A stretch of DNA of 7,989 nucleotides from Bacillota bacterium (GCA_012842765.1 DUWJ01000041.1:1-7989); one strand, 5' to 3'; counted from the stretch's first letter, positions 1-5,411 are shown. Translations and numbers: made by a program. The notes: generated by a model from the letters alone, not told the origin.

Positions 1-325
1 GAGATGTCTCGATGAAGCAACTGGCATACTCAGGGAAGATGCGATCTAGAACCCGATAGCGCGTTGGCCTCCGAGGCCATGAAGGTCTCTTCAGTCTGGT
101 TGAGACGTAGCAGGTTGGCGAGGATGAAGGGTCGATCTTGCTCTTTGATATGGCGTCAGAGTGGATGGGTTAATCACATGGACTCGGTATCCCTGTAGCG
201 GCAGCCAGTAGGCGCCGCTAACGCGTTTGCGCTCAGCTTTGGGCTGCGTGTTCGGAATAGTCATCATTGACACAAGCTTCGTGCTGCTTCTTGGCGACGT
301 CGATACCGGTCAAGTCAGTAGTAGA
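1..325 (-). pseudogene. Decayed IS110-family transposase (partial, runs off the left edge)
   Basis: Read on the minus strand, IS110-like landmarks appear in the right order but in different frames. An N-terminal GIDVAKKQHEACV (about 307-269), with the first catalytic Asp in GID, is followed by SGAYWLPLQGYRVHVINP (219-166), matching the usual EATGxYW...VxVVNP segment. Then come KSKIDP (145-128), matching the KTDxxDA segment, FILANLLRLN (128-99) and YRVLDRIFPEYASCFIETS (58-2), matching the FPEY segment. At least four frame changes separate these blocks. The spacing is also too short: only about 15 codons between the first two blocks, where intact members have roughly 60. So there are internal deletions as well. 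A TTG at 325-323 or 313-311 may be the old start. The C-terminal half should lie left of base 1. IS110 enzymes are DEDD recombinases that move the element without long terminal repeats. This copy cannot make a working enzyme. Family assignment rests on motif recall. Confidence 0.78.
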
Positions 326-683
326 CAACCTAGCTGTTTACTCGAGACATGTGGGTATACCGCATTCCCAACGTGCTCATTCGAAAATCCTTGTAGAGGC
401 GGGGTAATACTCTATCGGGCTTCCTAGTCAATGAAACTACCAAGACACGTTGGCTTTCCGAAACATGACTCCTCTTTGGTTTTCAAGGATCATCTGGGGC
501 CTGTACTAGGGAACTTCATTCTCTTCGTGTTTGAGTCGCGCGAGTCGGAGTAATACTACCTACTGCAAACATGGCGGGAAGCGGGCGGCCTGGGCGGGCG
601 TTAGCCGGAGGCGAGCAGCCTTTCTGGTCTTGGGGAGCTTTGCGGGTGCAGGGAAATATGATGTAGTTTGGGAGGGCTGATAG
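326..683. other. Gene-free stretch between the IS110 relic and hsp20
   Basis: I see no coding sequence here on either strand; the open frames crossing it resemble no family. The part next to the transposase relic (about 326-560) sits upstream of the old transposase start. In IS110-group elements the 5' noncoding end lies there and encodes the bridge RNA, so this stretch may be remnant element DNA. The part next to hsp20 is G-rich and contains a four-run G tract (576-598). I found no CIRCE operator (TTAGCACTC-N9-GAGTGCTAA) that would point to HrcA control of hsp20. A weak promoter candidate is TTGAGT (531-536), 17 bp, TACTAC (554-559). Confidence 0.5.
576..598 (+). other. Potential G-quadruplex motif upstream of hsp20
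   Basis: Four GGG runs lie at 576-578, 583-585, 592-594 and 596-598, with loops of 4, 6 and 1 bases. This fits the G3-N1-7 quadruplex pattern on the plus strand. It ends 85 bases before the hsp20 start. If transcription begins upstream of it, it would be in the hsp20 leader. Function is inferred only from the pattern, and in a GC-rich background it could be chance. Confidence 0.4.
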
Positions 684-1121
684 ATGGGCATCACAAGATG
701 GGATCCATTCGATGATCTCGTCGCGCTTCGCGATGCGTTCGGTAGAGTGCTTGGGGATACGAGCCTGAGGACGGGCTTCTCAGGGATAGGCCGTTGGCGT
801 CCTTCGGTGGACATGTACGAGACCAACGACAACGTCGTAGTCAGGGCGGATTTGCCCGGAGTCGATCGGGACGACCTCGAGGTGACCGTGACAGACAATA
901 CCCTGACAATCAAGGGGCAGTCCAGGCACGAGCATGAGATCGAATCGGGAAATGTCTTTCGGAGGGAGCGCGCCTATGGACAGTTCACGAGAACGCTTCC
1001 TATAGATGCCGGGATTCGGGCAGACGAGGCCAAGGCCAGCTTCAATCAGGGGGTTCTCGAGATAGTCATTCCAAAAACGGAAGAGTCGAGGGTGAGAACG
1101 CGAAGAATAGACATTAACTAG
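684..1121 (+). CDS. hsp20: Hsp20/alpha-crystallin small heat-shock protein
   Basis: This is an ATP-independent holdase chaperone of the cytoplasm that binds unfolding proteins and passes them to DnaK- or ClpB-type machines. At 145 residues it has the normal family length. The N-terminal arm (1-38, starting MGITRWDPFDD) is short. The alpha-crystallin domain runs from about 39 to 132 and shows RADLPGV (54-60), the RRERAYGQF...LP region (93-106) and the hallmark NQGVLEIVIPK (121-131). The tail ends RRIDIN, giving an I-x-I motif (IDI, 142-144) that in this family docks onto a neighbouring subunit for oligomer assembly. The ATG start is supported by GGAGGG (671-676) 7 bases upstream. The gene stands alone: decayed IS110 DNA lies behind it and the next gene begins over 200 bases on. 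No CIRCE element or convincing promoter was found, so heat regulation is unproven. Family call is secure. Confidence 0.96.
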   Translation: MGITRWDPFDDLVALRDAFGRVLGDTSLRTGFSGIGRWRPSVDMYETNDNVVVRADLPGVDRDDLEVTVTDNTLTIKGQSRHEHEIESGNVFRRERAYGQFTRTLPIDAGIRADEAKASFNQGVLEIVIPKTEESRVRTRRIDIN

Positions 1122-1181
1122 CAGCAACGCAATGCCGAACAGAGGCTACGGCTGCCCGGCCCGCCCGTATAATCCCCCCGG

Positions 1182-1219
1182 CAATCGCGATTGGAGCAAA
1201 GTGCCTCACCAAGTGGATA
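1182..1219 (+). promoter_or_regulatory. Palindrome and weak promoter candidate ahead of the nitroreductase gene
   Basis: CAATCGCGATTG at 1182-1193 is a perfect 12-base palindrome. Its right end overlaps TTGGAG (1191-1196), a poor -35 candidate. GATAAT (1216-1221, one mismatch to TATAAT) follows after 19 bp. A palindrome over a -35 box is where a dimeric repressor could sit, but the promoter match is weak and no regulator gene is adjacent. A perfect TATAAT at 1168-1173 has no usable -35. Confidence 0.25.
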
Positions 1220-1326
1220 ATGTAATGTTTTGCATGATTGTTGCTGCATATTAAAGGATGTATGAAGGAATCTTCAGAAACATGGATAATCCATATTATA
1301 CGTGATTTCCAGGAGTTGCGTTCGGT

Positions 1327-1334
1327 GGGGGTGA
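1327..1334 (+). promoter_or_regulatory. Ribosome binding site that sets the nitroreductase start
   Basis: GGGGGTGA differs by one base from the consensus GGAGGTGA and ends 5 bases before TTG at 1340. The earlier in-frame starts (TTG 1238, ATG 1262, GTG 1331) are less well served. GTG 1331 lies inside this site, and AGGAG (1311-1315) is 15 bases from it. The residues encoded between 1238 and 1339 do not look like nitroreductase sequence. Confidence 0.6.
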
Positions 1335-1339
1335 CTGTA

Positions 1340-1870
1340 TTGACCAAGAACGTAATTGAGGCCATCGAGGAAAGACGCAGCGTGAGAGAATTCAAGCCGG
1401 ACCCTATCCCCGACTCCATAATCGCCCGCATCCTCGAATGTGGACTTAAGGCGCCAAGCGCAGGGAATGTTCAACCTTGGCAGTTCTGGGTGGTCAGTCG
1501 GCCTAGTCTCAAGTCAGCTTTGGCCGAAGCCGCCTTCGGCCAAGAATCCGTGGAGCAAGCGCCTGTAGTCATAGTGGTTTTGGCCGAGCCTTCGCGGAGC
1601 GCTGCTAGGTTTGGTTACCGCGGGTCTAAGCTTTATTGCATACAAGATACTGCAGCTGCGGTACAGAACATGATGTTGGCGGCGACAGCTTATGGAATCG
1701 GGTCCTGCTGGGTAGGGGCTTTCGACGAGAAGATGGTGAGCAAGGCCCTTGGCCTGTCCGAGCGATTTCGGCCTATGGCATTGGTCCCCATGGGATATCC
1801 GGCAGAGGTATCGCAGCGCCGGCCGCGTTCCCTGAGGCCATTGGCTGAGACAGTCGTCACGGTTGAGTAA
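1340..1870 (+). CDS. Nitroreductase-family flavoprotein
   Basis: This is a predicted FMN-dependent NAD(P)H oxidoreductase of the nitroreductase fold, acting in the cytoplasm as a homodimer. The physiological substrate (nitroaromatic, quinone, flavin or other) cannot be told from sequence. With the TTG start it is 176 residues, normal for the compact members. Visible landmarks are ERRSVREF (11-18) for the FMN phosphate and ribityl contacts, APSAGNVQPWQFW (38-50), which is the classic APSxxNxQPW segment, the GIGSCWVGAF loop (119-128), and VPMGYPAE (149-156) near the C-terminal flavin site. The frame is open back to a TTG at 1238, so an automatic call may be 34 residues longer, but the extra residues do not match the family. 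It stands alone, with its own terminator behind it and no partner gene to suggest a pathway. Family call is firm; specific activity is unknown. Confidence 0.93.
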   Translation: MTKNVIEAIEERRSVREFKPDPIPDSIIARILECGLKAPSAGNVQPWQFWVVSRPSLKSALAEAAFGQESVEQAPVVIVVLAEPSRSAARFGYRGSKLYCIQDTAAAVQNMMLAATAYGIGSCWVGAFDEKMVSKALGLSERFRPMALVPMGYPAEVSQRRPRSLRPLAETVVTVE

Positions 1871-1910
1871 GACGCTGTCGAGCGAGCATCGCACGTTGAA
1901 GTGCCTGGAT

Positions 1911-1937
1911 GCGCTCCTACTACGAGAGCTGTTTTTT
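1911..1937 (+). terminator. Rho-independent terminator after the nitroreductase gene
   Basis: GCGCTC (1911-1916) pairs with GAGAGC (1924-1929) with one G-A mismatch around a 7-base loop, followed by TGTTTTTT (1930-1937). It lies 41 bases beyond the nitroreductase stop. The stem is short and the T run is good. It is probably the end of that transcript. Confidence 0.5.
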
Positions 1938-1996
1938 GCGCAGAAGCGTGGGTTAACACGAAATGCATCTACGAGTTAGGACAAATCACGGTTTTG

Positions 1997-2042
1997 GCGC
2001 GGGTTAGCGTGGCCGATCAGGGCCTGGAGGGCTAACCTGCGC
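1997..2042 (+). promoter_or_regulatory. Long stem-loop in front of the sfsA-like gene
   Basis: GCGCGGGTTAGC (1997-2008) pairs with GCTAACCTGCGC (2031-2042) as 12 bp, including one G-U. An inner GGCC/GGCC helix (2011-2014 with 2021-2024) sits inside the loop. TTGGTTTT follows at 2043-2050, and the sfsA ribosome binding site begins at 2055. It could be a second terminator for upstream transcription or, if sfsA is transcribed from further upstream, a leader structure. The sequence does not settle which. Confidence 0.45.
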
Positions 2043-2068
2043 TTGGTTTTCGATGGGAGGAGTCGAGC

Positions 2069-2926
2069 ATGGATCCACGATTGGAAGAACGCCATTTCCT
2101 TCGACCGTCAGTAGTTTATGCTAGGGGCCGAGTGCCGGTGGAAGCGGCTTTTGTCGCAAGGCCCAATAGATTTGTGGCTATCGTTCGTCTCAGCTGTGAT
2201 GTTGAGCATGCCTACGGTCTCGATCGCGCTGGCGCCGAGATCACTGCCCACGTAGCCGATCCCGGTCGTCTTGAAGAACTACTCATGCCCGGGGCCAAGG
2301 TATATGTGTTGCCCGCTTTCCCTAAGGGAATGGATAAGATGGATTACTCACCGACTCTAGCAGGAGTGGGAAGGAAGACACTCTATGATCTTGTTTTGGT
2401 TGACTATGAAGGTATATTGGTATCCATAGATTCACGCGTGCCCAATGAGCTCGTGCACAGGGCTCTGCAGGCAGGCTTTTTTCCTGAACTTGCCGAGTAC
2501 CACCAAATCGTGCGGGAATCGGCTTTCGGCAGCAGCAGGTTTGATTTCCATCTTTCGGCTCCGGGTCAGGTTATAGGGACCCAGGCTGCCATCTTGGACG
2601 AGAACATCTCTGATTGCTTTGTGGAAGTGAAATCTGTGACCCTTGTTGAGGATGGCTTGGCCAAATTCCCCGACGCACCCACAGCCAGAGGCGCGAGGCA
2701 CATGAGGGAACTCGCCCAAGCGGTTTCCGCAGGCTTGAGAGGCGTCGTCATCTTCGTCATACAGCGCAACGACGCGTCGAACTTCACGCCCAATAGGGCC
2801 ATGGACCCGAAGTTCGCTGGCGCCTTGAGCGATTCGGTGGAGGCCGGGGTTGAGGTTTGGGCATGGCGGTGCGACGTCGGTTTAGACAGGATCTCGCTTG
2901 ACGCAGAAGTCCCTGTAAGCATCTGA
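2069..2926 (+). CDS. sfsA: SfsA-family protein (sugar fermentation stimulation protein homologue)
   Basis: SfsA was named in E. coli for raising maltose-utilisation gene expression in certain mutants. The family has an N-terminal OB-like nucleic-acid-binding part and a C-terminal PD-(D/E)XK nuclease-like fold, and its true biochemical role is unsettled. Here NRFVAIV (33-39), HVADPGRLEELLMPG (61-75), SIDSRVPNELVHRAL (119-133), SSRFDFHL (155-162), FVEVKSVTL (184-192) and FPDAPTARGARHMREL (200-215) follow the family order. D159 and the E186-V-K188 pair correspond to the nuclease-like motif. At 285 residues it is longer than the usual 230-240. The extra length is an N-terminal extension of about 30 residues and inserts near 50-57 and 168-182. 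The ATG start has GGGAGGAG (2055-2062) 6 bases upstream. It is a single gene with no sugar genes beside it, so a sugar role should not be assumed. The family call is firm. Confidence 0.93.
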   Translation: MDPRLEERHFLRPSVVYARGRVPVEAAFVARPNRFVAIVRLSCDVEHAYGLDRAGAEITAHVADPGRLEELLMPGAKVYVLPAFPKGMDKMDYSPTLAGVGRKTLYDLVLVDYEGILVSIDSRVPNELVHRALQAGFFPELAEYHQIVRESAFGSSRFDFHLSAPGQVIGTQAAILDENISDCFVEVKSVTLVEDGLAKFPDAPTARGARHMRELAQAVSAGLRGVVIFVIQRNDASNFTPNRAMDPKFAGALSDSVEAGVEVWAWRCDVGLDRISLDAEVPVSI

Positions 2927-3022
2927 CATCGTCTCTGACAGCTCGCCATGGAAGTTCCCTCCATCCAACATATGTGGTTTGCTGCACAATACAGGCGTAA
3001 TCAATAAACGTTACTGAGTAGT

Positions 3023-3091
3023 TAATATTAGGGACTATAGACTTGACAATATTGAATACATCATTTAGGATTGAAACGGTGGAATTGAAAC
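3023..3091 (+). promoter_or_regulatory. Palindromes and short direct repeats around the exporter promoter
   Basis: Two 8-base palindromes, TAATATTA (3023-3030) and CAATATTG (3047-3054), are centred 24 bases apart. The second overlaps the -35 box and spacer. ATTGAA occurs three times, at 3052, 3070 and 3084; the last two copies are ATTGAAAC, 14 bases apart. They flank and follow the predicted transcription start. These are plausible operator sites for a repressor of the ABC operon. AT-rich DNA also gives such palindromes by chance. Confidence 0.35.
3043..3071 (+). promoter_or_regulatory. Sigma-A-type promoter of the ABC exporter operon
   Basis: TTGACA (3043-3048) is a perfect -35 box. A 17-bp spacer leads to TAGGAT (3066-3071), four of six matches to TATAAT. 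Transcription would start near 3078, leaving a leader of about 105 bases before the GTG at 3185. This is the best promoter in the window. Confidence 0.7.
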
Positions 3092-3172
3092 TCATGTTAT
3101 CCACTGCCTGGCGCAGATCCCAGGAATAAGATGCCTGAAGGCGCAGCATGGGCAGAGCAGTCGGAAGATGGG

Positions 3173-3179
3173 GGAGGTG
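3173..3179 (+). promoter_or_regulatory. Ribosome binding site that sets the ABC ATPase start
   Basis: GGAGGTG is a perfect anti-16S match, 5 bases before GTG 3185 and 8 bases before TTG 3188. The upstream in-frame ATG at 3131 has only AGGA (3122-3125) 5 bases before it. The 18 residues between 3131 and 3185 are acidic and Gly-rich (EDGGGG), unlike an ABC N-terminus. They look like the ribosome binding site translated. Confidence 0.65.
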
Positions 3180-3184
3180 GCTTG

Positions 3185-4162
3185 GTGTTGGACATTACAC
3201 GCAATGCTCTCGCAGTGGAGTCTTTGACGAAGACGTTTCGCGACGGGGGTCGTGGGTCGGTTAAGGCCGTCGACAATGTCGCTTTTCAGGTCGAACAAGG
3301 CGAAGTCGTGGGCTTGCTCGGGCCGAACGGTGCGGGCAAGACGACCACGATCAAGTGCATCCTCGGGTTGATGCGTCCCGATTCCGGACACGTCACAGTG
3401 TTTGGCGAGGATGCACAGACGAATTATCCGCGGATACTTTCGAAGATGAGCGCGGTTCTTGAGGGGAGCCGGAACCTCTACTGGCGGCTGACGGTGTGGG
3501 AAAACATTCTCTTTTTCTCCGCGCTCCACGGGGTGGCATCCCCGGCAGACAAGAGATACTTCGACCACCTTCTGAAGCTCTTTTCATTGGAAGACAAGCG
3601 CAATGTAGAAGTGAGGAAACTGTCGCAGGGCATGAAACAGAAGACGAGCGTTGTGTGCGCCCTGGCGCGTCGCGCCCCGCTGGTCTTTCTGGACGAGCCC
3701 ACTTTGGGGTTGGATGTCGAGACATCTTTGGAGCTGAGGAGCGTATTGCGGGAACTTTCTTGCGAAGAGGGCCGAACGTTCGTAGTAAGCAGCCACGACA
3801 TGGCCGTGATCCAGGATGTCTGCCAGCGCGTAATCATAATGTCCGAGGGCCGCATAGTTGTGGACGATAATGTGAGCCACCTCATGGACCTCTTCCGGAC
3901 GAGGTGTTATCGGATCGTTCTTCGCGGACCTGCACCCGAGGGGCTGGAGAAAAGGCTCGTACACGAGTTTGTTGGTTCGTCTGTGGCTGAGGGGGAGCAA
4001 GGCGCCGAAATCAAGGTGAACTTGTCTGAAGATGAGGATATCTACCGCCTGATGGACATCTTGCGCGGCGTTGACGGAGTCATAGACGAGATCTCTCACG
4101 AAGAGATCGACATGGAAAAGGTGTATCTCGAGGTCGTCAGGAAGGAGCGGTCGTTTCAATGA
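3185..4162 (+). CDS. ABC transporter ATP-binding protein (ABC-2 exporter, DrrA-like)
   Basis: This is the ATP-hydrolysing subunit of an ABC-2-type exporter, on the cytoplasmic face, working as a dimer with the permease that follows. Counting from GTG 3185 it has 325 residues. Walker A is GPNGAGKTT (46-54), the signature LSQGMKQK (146-153), Walker B LVFLDEP (166-172), the D-loop GLDVET (175-180) and the H-loop His 204 in SSHD. In the Q-loop region (LEGSRNLYWRLT, 92-103) the usual Gln seems to be Glu, as seen in DrrA-like exporters. Residues from about 240 on form an extra C-terminal domain, also typical of these exporters. All catalytic motifs are intact. The frame is open back to ATG 3131, giving 343 residues, but the perfect ribosome binding site at 3173 favours 3185. 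The stop overlaps the permease start by ATGA, so translation is coupled. Substrate is unknown; drugs, antibiotics, lipids and polysaccharides are all carried by relatives. Confidence 0.95.
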   Translation: MLDITRNALAVESLTKTFRDGGRGSVKAVDNVAFQVEQGEVVGLLGPNGAGKTTTIKCILGLMRPDSGHVTVFGEDAQTNYPRILSKMSAVLEGSRNLYWRLTVWENILFFSALHGVASPADKRYFDHLLKLFSLEDKRNVEVRKLSQGMKQKTSVVCALARRAPLVFLDEPTLGLDVETSLELRSVLRELSCEEGRTFVVSSHDMAVIQDVCQRVIIMSEGRIVVDDNVSHLMDLFRTRCYRIVLRGPAPEGLEKRLVHEFVGSSVAEGEQGAEIKVNLSEDEDIYRLMDILRGVDGVIDEISHEEIDMEKVYLEVVRKERSFQ

Positions 4163-4938
4163 ACCTAGGCACTGTTTTTGGTGCTGTCTTCAGGCGGGAG
4201 TTGACGATGATCAGGAGGTATATGGTCAACTCCATATCAAGCTTAGTGTCGGTATACCTTGTCTTCATCTTGATGTTCATGGGCTTTCAAAGCATGTCCA
4301 ATTACGTTAAGACCGGGGCACTGGAAGGCTCCCTTGAAGGCACTATCGTCGGGTTTTTCGTGTGGACGTTTACGATATATGCCTTCTCCGACCTGTCGTG
4401 GAGCCTCATAAGCGAGGCCCAGGCGGGCACCTTGGAACAGCTGTATCTGGCGCCATGCGGGTTCAAATGGGTGGGGGCCTGCACGGTCATATCCAATTTC
4501 ATCTTCAGCCTCGTTCCGATAATGGTTCTCCTGTTTGCAATGATGGCCACTACTGGCAAATGGCTCAACCTCGACTTTGTCAGCCTCATCCCACTGTTGC
4601 TCATTACGTTGCTGGGCGCATACGGGTTCGGCTTTGCCCTGGGCGGCCTGGCCCTGGTGTTCAAAAGGATACAGGCGTTCTTCCAGATCATGCAGTTTGT
4701 ATTCATTGGCTTTCTGATAGTCCCGACACGCCTGGCGTGGGCTAAGTTCCTGCCGCTCGCTGTGGGAAATGATCTGATAAGCACAGTGATGGTCGACGGC
4801 GCCCGCCTATGGGAGCTTCCATTGAACGACATTCTGACCGCCACTGCAGTGGGCGCGGCATATCTTGCCATCGGAATCGTGATATTCTCGTGTTGTGAGA
4901 ACGTCGCCAAGAGCCGTGGCCTTCTCGGTCATTATTGA
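4159..4938 (+). CDS. ABC-2 type transporter permease
   Basis: This is the membrane subunit of the exporter, 259 residues, usual for the single-domain ABC-2 permease family. Six hydrophobic segments are visible at about 25-46, 62-83, 105-130, 142-167, 174-194 and 226-246. The cytoplasmic loop after the second carries EAQAGTLEQLYLAP (86-99), the conserved ExxxGTLExLxxxP signature of this family, thought to contact the ATPase. The N-terminus is short and basic (FRRELTMIRR, 11-20), as expected for a cytoplasmic start. The ATG overlaps the ATPase stop (ATGA), and AAGGAG (4142-4147) lies 11 bases upstream. No signal peptide or extra domain is present. One ATPase and one permease make a complete minimal exporter. 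The decayed second ATPase behind it suggests the operon was once longer. Substrate is not predictable. Confidence 0.94.
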   Translation: MNLGTVFGAVFRRELTMIRRYMVNSISSLVSVYLVFILMFMGFQSMSNYVKTGALEGSLEGTIVGFFVWTFTIYAFSDLSWSLISEAQAGTLEQLYLAPCGFKWVGACTVISNFIFSLVPIMVLLFAMMATTGKWLNLDFVSLIPLLLITLLGAYGFGFALGGLALVFKRIQAFFQIMQFVFIGFLIVPTRLAWAKFLPLAVGNDLISTVMVDGARLWELPLNDILTATAVGAAYLAIGIVIFSCCENVAKSRGLLGHY

Positions 4939-5003
4939 TCTTTCGGCGATCGATTGCCGGATCGAGGGCATTATCTCTCCTGATATTGGCAAGGAGGGCA
5001 AGC

Positions 5004-5311
5004 GTGCGGGGAATCGAAGATGTCTGCGCTGTCCAGAGACTCTGCAAGATTTATCGTGGATCTCGGGCGGCAGCCAACTCCCATATCAACCTGCGAGTGT
5101 TGAAAGGCTAAATCCTGGGCGTTTTCGGCCTAACGGGGCGTGCTCCGCCCCGTCAGCGGCTCTACATATCTTGGGCAATGAAAACCCTCAAATAGCGCCT
5201 ATGATTGTATGGGGTTTTTGCAGGAGCAAATGCTTGACGATCATTCGGGTCACTCGTGATGTTGTCGAGGCCGACAAAGTCGATCATCTTCACGAGGCAA
5301 ACATGGCATGA
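5004..5311 (+). pseudogene. Degenerate second ABC transporter ATPase
   Basis: A perfect AAGGAGG (4991-4997) stands 6 bases before GTG 5004. The first frame gives a recognisable ABC N-terminus: VQRLCKIYRGSRAAANSHIN (residues 10-29), then LRVLKG, a TAA at 5109-5111 where relatives have Glu (GEI), then ILGVFG. At 5129-5130 one base seems missing: the next frame continues PNGA (5129-5140), so FG plus PNGA restores the start of Walker A, but no GKTT follows. In that second frame ALHILGNENPQIA (5159-5197) resembles the stretch between signature and Walker B. LTIIRVTRDVVEADKV (5234-5281) matches the LTIILVTHDVEEADRL H-loop region, with the His changed to Arg. HLHEANMA ends at TGA 5309. Signature, Walker B and D-loop are gone. 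This is a nonsense codon, a frameshift and a deletion of roughly 100 codons in one gene. It is the third position of the exporter operon. Confidence 0.72.
5133..5153 (+). repeat. Perfect 8-bp GC-rich inverted repeat at the Walker A break
   Basis: ACGGGGCG (5133-5140) and CGCCCCGT (5146-5153) flank the 5-base loop TGCTC. The left arm is the old NGA codons of Walker A, and the homology to ABC ATPases stops exactly here. The hairpin may have been formed by the deletion or helped cause it. No T run follows, so it is not a standard terminator. Confidence 0.55.
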
Positions 5312-5350
5312 AAGCGGGTCTTGTGCCTTGTGGACAGCTGAATGACGGGG

Positions 5351-5411
5351 CAAGTGGAAGCGGCAAGAAGCGTCAATGGTGTTGCATCGACGCTTCTTGC
5401 CGCAATACTTG
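5351..5411. repeat. Large inverted repeat between the converging operons
   Basis: GCGGCAAGAAGCGTC (5360-5374) is repeated inverted without error at 5389-5403 with a 14-base spacer, inside which ATG/CAT can add 3 bp. CAAGT (5351-5355) and ACTTG (5407-5411) add an outer helix beyond a small internal loop. It lies after the ABC operon on the plus strand and after the DUF2148 gene on the minus strand, so a two-way transcription end is the natural guess. Neither side has a run of T, so it may instead protect RNA 3' ends or be a small repeat element. No second copy is in the window. Confidence 0.55.

Noticed and set aside
657..662. TATGAT as a -10 box for hsp20
   Set aside because: No matching -35 upstream at proper spacing, and it would leave a leader of only about 15 bases. 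Kept out for lack of support.
560..913. 117-codon minus-strand open frame overlapping the start of hsp20
   Set aside because: Low-complexity Ser/Arg/Pro-rich translation with no recognisable domain. It overlaps the well-supported hsp20 gene.
1168..1173. Perfect TATAAT after hsp20
   Set aside because: No -35-like hexamer at 15-19 bp and no extended -10 TG, so it is not called as a promoter.
2941..2966. Short hairpin ATGGA/TCCAT after sfsA as a terminator
   Set aside because: Only 5 bp and no T run follows. Not enough for a terminator call.
3052..3091. ATTGAAAC repeats like the 3' end of some CRISPR repeats
   Set aside because: Only two full copies, 14 bases apart, with no long repeat and no spacer-length units. 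They lie over a promoter start region, so no CRISPR array is present.
3584..4159. 191-codon open frame antisense to the ABC ATPase
   Set aside because: It overlaps the C-terminal half of an ATPase with all its motifs intact, and its own translation resembles nothing known.
4302..4910. Long open frame (202 codons) antisense to the permease
   Set aside because: It lies entirely inside the permease gene, shows no family motif and has a composition typical of reverse-strand reading. The plus-strand permease has clear signatures.
4895..5311. 138-codon plus-strand open frame starting inside the permease
   Set aside because: Only its second half (from about 5129) shows ABC similarity. The first half is an out-of-frame reading of the permease end and of the pseudogene's N-terminus. 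It is better explained as part of the frameshifted pseudogene.
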